Shown here in pieces: positions 22,778 through 26,311 of a stretch of DNA of 26,311 bases (the stretch's first letter is position 1; the number at the start of each line of letters is the position of its first letter). The position numbers and the translations under genes were made by a program. This DNA comes from Hyphomonas sp. (lineage in GTDB: Bacteria; Pseudomonadota; Alphaproteobacteria; Caulobacterales; Hyphomonadaceae), in NCBI GenBank assembly GCA_003486945.1, contig DNFL01000110.1, positions 1 through 26,311 on the forward strand, given 5' to 3'. The notes under the pieces were generated by a model, which had not been told where the DNA came from, did not search any database, and saw only the letters and a list, made by a program, of their open reading frames with translations.

Positions 22778-25111
22778 TCAGGCTGGCTGCACGAAGGTGG
22801 CGATCACCTTCTTGCGGCCGGTCTTGTCGAAATCGACGGTCAGCTTGTTGCCCTCGGTGAAAGCGACGCGGCCATAGCCAAACTTGTCATGGAAGATGCG
22901 CGCGCCGACAGGGAAACTGTCTGGGCCGGATGCGGTTGCCGTCAGCCCGCCCGGGTCCTTCGGCGGGGCGCCGGAAGGCTTCGCGGCATTCTCCTTGAGG
23001 CGCCGCCAGCCGGGGCTCTGATAGTCGGACCGGTCGCCAAGGTCTTCCACCGTGCCGACGAAGGCGTTTTCGGCGCCGGGCATGCCGGAATAGCCGGTCT
23101 CGGAGACCGCATCGACATGTTCATGCGGCAGTTCGTCCACGAACCGGCTCGGCAGTACGGCCTGCCAGCGACCATAGATCTGGCGGTTGGCGACGAAGGA
23201 AATGTAGGCCCGCTCCCGCGCCCGCGTGATGCCGACATAGGCAAGGCGGCGTTCTTCCTCGAGCCCCTTGAGACCGTTCTCGTCCAGCGACCGCTTGGAG
23301 GGGAACACTTCCTCCTCCCACCCGGGAAGGAACACAACCGGCCATTCGAGGCCCTTGGCGGCGTGCAGCGTCAGAATCTGCACCTGGTCCTCGCCTGCCC
23401 CGCCAGCTGCGACGTCCATGACGAGCTCGACGTGTTCAAGGAAACCCGCGAGCGTGTCGAACTCGCCCATCGCGCGCACGAGTTCCTTGAGGTTATCGAG
23501 CCGGCCCTGCGCCTGCGGGCTGCGATCCTTCTGCAGCATGTCGGTATACCCGGACTCTTCGAGGATCGCTTCGGCAAGCTCCGTGTGCGGCATGCCGCCT
23601 TCGAGCTTCGCGCGCCACATGTTGATCTGGTCGATGAAGATGGTGAGGCCGCGCTTGGCAGGGCCTTTCACTTCGTCCGTCTGCAGAACCATTGGCGCGA
23701 GCGCGAACAGGCTGCGCCCATCCTGCCGCGCGAAGGCCTGCAGCTTCGCCAGCGTGGAATCGCCGACACCGCGTTTCGGTTCGTTCACCACGCGCTCGAA
23801 GGCAAGATCATCATCCGGCGAGCGCACGAGGCGGAGATAGGCCATCGCATCGCGGATTTCGGCGCGCTCGAAGAAGCGCGGGCCGCCGATGACGCGGTAA
23901 GGGATACCGAGAAGGATGAAACGTTCCTCGAAGGCGCGCATCTGCCATGAGGCGCGCACGAGAACGGCGCAATGATCATGCCGACCGCCAGCGCGCACCC
24001 AGCTTTCGATATCGTCGGCAATCAGACGGCTTTCCGCTTCGCCGTCCCACAGGCCGCGCACCTTGACCTTGAACGCGTCCGGATCATCCGCAGACGCACT
24101 ATCGGCGCCGACATAGAGCGTCTTGCCGAGACGGCCCTTGTTGTGCGCGATGACACCGGATGCAGCCGCGAGGATATGCTGCGTAGAGCGGTAATTGCGC
24201 TCCAGCCGCACAACTTTCGCACCCGGAAAATCCTTTTCGAAGCGCAGGATATTGTCGACCTCTGCCCCGCGCCAGCCATAAATAGACTGGTCGTCATCGC
24301 CGACGCAGCAGATATTCTTCGAGCCCTGCGCGAGCAGGCGCAGCCAGAGATACTGCGCAACGTTCGTGTCCTGATATTCGTCGACGAGGATATACCGGAA
24401 CTTCGCATGGAACTCTTTCAGGAGGTCCGGGTTCTGCTGGAAGATCGTGATGTTGTGGATCAGCAGGTCGCCGAAATCGCAGGCGTTCAGTACCTTCAGA
24501 CGCGCCTGATAAATCTCGTAACACTGGATGCCCTTGCCATTTCCGAACAGCTGCGCCTCTTCCGGCGGCACCTTATCCGGCGTCAGGGCGCGGTTCTTCC
24601 AGCCATCGATGAGGCCTGCCAGATAGCGCGGCGCCCAGCGTTTCGGATCAAGGTTCTCCGCCTGCACGATCTGTTTGCACAGGCGCACCTGATCGTCCGT
24701 ATCCAGAATGGTGAAGCTGGACTTGAGCCCGACAAGCTCGGCATGCCTGCGCAGGATCTGCGCCGAGATCGAGTGGAACGTGCCCAGCCAGCGCAGCCCT
24801 TCCCCGGCCTCGCCTAGAATGTGCAGCGCCCGCTCGCGCATCTCGCGCGCGGCCTTGTTGGTGAAGGTCACCGTCAGCGTCTGCGACGGGAAAGCCAGGC
24901 GCGTCGCAATGATGTGCGCAAGACGCGAAGTGAGCACGCGCGTCTTGCCGGTGCCTGCGCCGGCCAGCACGAGAAGCGGGCCTTCCGTGTGCAGCACGGC
25001 CTCGCGCTGCTCCGGGTTCAGGCCTTTCAGGTAAGCCGCACTCTCTGCCGGCGGCGCAGCGCGCGCAGCGGCCATCTGGCTGATGGGCAGTCGATTCGGA
25101 TTGGAACTCAT
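22778..25111 (-). CDS. uvrD: ATP-dependent DNA helicase UvrD/PcrA type
   Basis: A 777-residue superfamily 1A helicase (3'-5') for repair and for clearing proteins from DNA. Motifs: Q-motif LNPEQREAV (31-39), Walker A AGAGTGKT (50-57), motif Ia TFTNKAAREM, motif II DEYQDT (244-249), motif III GDDDQSIYGWRGA (271-283), motif IV RLERNYRST, motif V LTLHAAKGLEW and motif VI EEERRLAYVGITRA. The last about 45 residues (VGARIFHDKFGYGRVAFTEG...) form the Tudor-like C-terminal domain of UvrD/PcrA that contacts RNA polymerase. No ribosome binding site precedes the ATG at 25111. GCTATA at 25125-25120 could be a -10 placing the transcript start at the ATG. DUF3833 gene lies 75 bases upstream. Confidence 0.96.
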   Translation of the reverse strand: MSSNPNRLPISQMAAARAAPPAESAAYLKGLNPEQREAVLHTEGPLLVLAGAGTGKTRVLTSRLAHIIATRLAFPSQTLTVTFTNKAAREMRERALHILGEAGEGLRWLGTFHSISAQILRRHAELVGLKSSFTILDTDDQVRLCKQIVQAENLDPKRWAPRYLAGLIDGWKNRALTPDKVPPEEAQLFGNGKGIQCYEIYQARLKVLNACDFGDLLIHNITIFQQNPDLLKEFHAKFRYILVDEYQDTNVAQYLWLRLLAQGSKNICCVGDDDQSIYGWRGAEVDNILRFEKDFPGAKVVRLERNYRSTQHILAAASGVIAHNKGRLGKTLYVGADSASADDPDAFKVKVRGLWDGEAESRLIADDIESWVRAGGRHDHCAVLVRASWQMRAFEERFILLGIPYRVIGGPRFFERAEIRDAMAYLRLVRSPDDDLAFERVVNEPKRGVGDSTLAKLQAFARQDGRSLFALAPMVLQTDEVKGPAKRGLTIFIDQINMWRAKLEGGMPHTELAEAILEESGYTDMLQKDRSPQAQGRLDNLKELVRAMGEFDTLAGFLEHVELVMDVAAGGAGEDQVQILTLHAAKGLEWPVVFLPGWEEEVFPSKRSLDENGLKGLEEERRLAYVGITRARERAYISFVANRQIYGRWQAVLPSRFVDELPHEHVDAVSETGYSGMPGAENAFVGTVEDLGDRSDYQSPGWRRLKENAAKPSGAPPKDPGGLTATASGPDSFPVGARIFHDKFGYGRVAFTEGNKLTVDFDKTGRKKVIATFVQPA

Positions 25112-25119
25112 CAGGAACG

Positions 25120-25145
25120 TATAGCAGCCCGCCGGCGCCCTGACA
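25120..25145 (-). promoter_or_regulatory. Possible uvrD promoter, leaderless start
   Basis: On the minus strand GCTATA (25125-25120) matches the alphaproteobacterial -10 pattern GCTANA. TGTCAG, a partial -35, lies 14 bases upstream. Transcription would begin close to the A of the ATG at 25111, which has no ribosome binding site. The -35 is weak. Confidence 0.3.
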
Positions 25146-25186
25146 CCCGCGCGCTGCGGCTGAATTTGCGGAGGTTTATCCCTCGA

Positions 25187-25744
25187 CTACTTCCGGAACG
25201 CGATGGTCACCTGCCCGATTTCGATGCCGTAGCGGGTGACATAGGCTCGGTTGATGAGGATGTTGTCATCCATCAGGAACATCCAGTCATTGAAGCCGAC
25301 ATTCCAGACGCTGCTGCCGACCTTCAGATCGACCTTGTACTTCCAGTTGAACGCATTCCCCGAAACCTGCCCTTCGGCATAGCCCGGCACATCGCCCGCC
25401 GTGCCGCGATAGCGGCCATTGCCGAGGATATCGATCTCCCAGACGCGTGTGTCGCGCTCGCCGTCATCGTAGATGAACTTCTCGGTCAGCGTCAGGCGGT
25501 TGCCCTCCACCTCGCCCACAATGTCTACCCGGAACTGGCGGCGCACCTTGCCGAACCGATCTTCGAACAGTCCGTAGGCGGTGGTCTTGCCTTCGAAATA
25601 CTCCTCCAGAACCAGCTGGCGCGGTGCCTCCGAAAAGGCCTCCAGCCGGGTGGTGGAAGAAGACGCGCAGGCGGTGGTCGTCGCCGCCGTCGTGGCAGCG
25701 GCGCCCGCCATCAGGAGGGGGGCGAGGCGTCTGGCGAAGGGCAT
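25187..25744 (-). CDS. DUF3833 family putative lipoprotein
   Basis: A 185-residue protein. The first about 26 residues are a signal peptide (MPFARRLAPLLMAGAAATTA) ending in an atypical lipobox TTAC (Cys26). The mature domain matches DUF3833: LEEYFEGKTTAYGLFEDRFG, then RRQFRVDIVGEVEGNRLTL, KFIYDDGERDTRVWEI and VGFNDWMFLMDDNILINRA. The family is predicted to be a lipocalin-like beta-barrel of unknown role, in the envelope. CGGAG lies 7 bases before ATG 25744; the frame is open to 26065, but that part overlaps the divergent gene and is not conserved. It lies upstream of uvrD on the same strand and divergent from the edge gene, with 58 bases between starts. Confidence 0.88.
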   Translation of the reverse strand: MPFARRLAPLLMAGAAATTAATTTACASSSTTRLEAFSEAPRQLVLEEYFEGKTTAYGLFEDRFGKVRRQFRVDIVGEVEGNRLTLTEKFIYDDGERDTRVWEIDILGNGRYRGTAGDVPGYAEGQVSGNAFNWKYKVDLKVGSSVWNVGFNDWMFLMDDNILINRAYVTRYGIEIGQVTIAFRK

Positions 25745-25802
25745 GGCGGGGCTCCGGTCTGGGTCGTCATATGCATCTGATACGCAGGAGGGGCGCCAGC
25801 GG

Positions 25803-26311
25803 ATGAGTCGCGCGCCTGCGAGACTTGACGCAGGCCCCGATTGCAGGCGCACTCGGGGCATGGCCGAGACACCAGACGAGGAAGCACAGGAATTCCGCCA
25901 TGGCGGCCTCATCCGGGCGGGCCTTGTGATCGTCATCCTCATGTTTGCCGTGCTGGCGATCATGTTTGCAGCCTTTGCTGCAGCCCTCTGCTCAGGCGGC
26001 TTCTGGGGCACCAGCCTCGGCTTCATTGGCGCGACCGCGCTGACCCTGCTGCTCGCTCGAGTCATGGTGCGGGAATTCTTCTTTCGCCAACGCTGGCGGG
26101 TGCGCCTGGATGCGGAGGCGGCCTGGCTGGACCTGCCCGCCTCGCGCCTCTTGTTCGGGAATGAGCCCGCCCTCTCCGGGCCGCTCCCCTATTCCGAAAT
26201 CGACGCTCTGGAATGGCGCGAGGAAGCTGTGCGAAGTTTCGGCATGGCAGCGGTCAACCGCGTCTATGCCGTGCGCCTGAAATCCGGCGGCGCCATCCTG
26301 CTCGGCGAAGA
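25803..26311 (+). CDS. Membrane protein of unknown function, truncated at the window edge
   Basis: An open frame continuing past the right edge; 169 complete codons visible. It has a hydrophilic N-terminus, two hydrophobic helices (about 40-62 and 68-86: LVIVILMFAVLAIMFAAFAA; GTSLGFIGATALTLLLA) and a following soluble part with alternating strands (WRVRLDAEAAWLDLPASRLLF... YSEIDALEWREEAVRSFG). It resembles a small membrane protein with a PH-like C-terminal domain, but I cannot assign a family. AGGAGGGG (25786-25793) lies 9 bases before ATG 25803, which favours this start over the in-frame ATG at 25860. Confidence 0.65.
   Translation, partial: MSRAPARLDAGPDCRRTRGMAETPDEEAQEFRHGGLIRAGLVIVILMFAVLAIMFAAFAAALCSGGFWGTSLGFIGATALTLLLARVMVREFFFRQRWRVRLDAEAAWLDLPASRLLFGNEPALSGPLPYSEIDALEWREEAVRSFGMAAVNRVYAVRLKSGGAILLGE

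Noticed and set aside
22631..23950. 439-codon open frame on the plus strand
   Set aside because: Antisense to the C-terminal part of uvrD, which has all helicase motifs.
25745..26065. 107-codon N-terminal extension of the DUF3833 gene
   Set aside because: It would overlap the divergent edge gene and place the signal peptide internally; a ribosome binding site precedes 25744.

Overview
The window looks like chromosomal DNA of an alphaproteobacterium, most likely from the Caulobacterales/Hyphomonadaceae side of the class (inference). The DNA is GC-rich and densely packed. It carries the unbroken order mreB-mreC-mreD-mrdA-rodA, known from Caulobacter-type genomes. A TTAA-N7-TTAA site that fits the CtrA consensus lies upstream of mreB. 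Several families here are common in this class: STAS-MlaE permease, a Crp/Fnr regulator beside a DUF2892 protein, DUF423 and DUF3833. No rRNA, tRNA, CRISPR array, integrase or transposase is visible.

Layout. Positions 1-1717 (+): 3' part of an acyl-CoA dehydrogenase gene with a clear intrinsic terminator, then a Crp/Fnr-type regulator and a small DUF2892 membrane protein with a palindrome between them. Positions 1721-5163 (-): a tightly overlapped mlaE(STAS)-mlaF-mlaD-lipoprotein operon for phospholipid transport between the membranes. Position 5251 onward: a dipeptide epimerase (+), convergent with an ABC-F ATPase (-), which lies downstream of a 370-aa protein with a beta-rich, hydroxyneurosporene-synthase/AttH-like look. 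Positions 9597-12075: hotdog thioesterase and DUF423 membrane protein (+), a lipoprotein (-), and prolyl aminopeptidase (+).

Positions about 12,080-15,100 form an accessory pocket. It has three genes of unknown function, a short orphan reading-frame remnant, and a diverged direct repeat flanking an odd lipoprotein with three C-terminal membrane helices. Some of it looks less GC-biased than the surroundings.

Positions 15,106-22,291 (-): an NSS-family sodium symporter gene and the elongasome operon mreB-mreC-mreD-mrdA-rodA. Its products (actin-like scaffold, linker proteins, transpeptidase and glycosyltransferase) build the lateral cell wall. The 486 bases upstream of mreB are unusually rich in signals: a CtrA-type site, two copies of a 15-bp dyad in opposite orientation plus a third related dyad, a GTTAACAA pair and other palindromes, ending in a GC-rich hairpin with G-quadruplex potential just past the end of uvrD. 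Beyond that come a uvrD-type helicase and a DUF3833 lipoprotein (-), and a divergent truncated membrane protein (+) at the right edge.

No clearly new multi-gene system is present. The best candidates for a second look are the mreB upstream region, the repeat-flanked pocket around 12.7-14.0 kb, and the Crp/DUF2892 pair.
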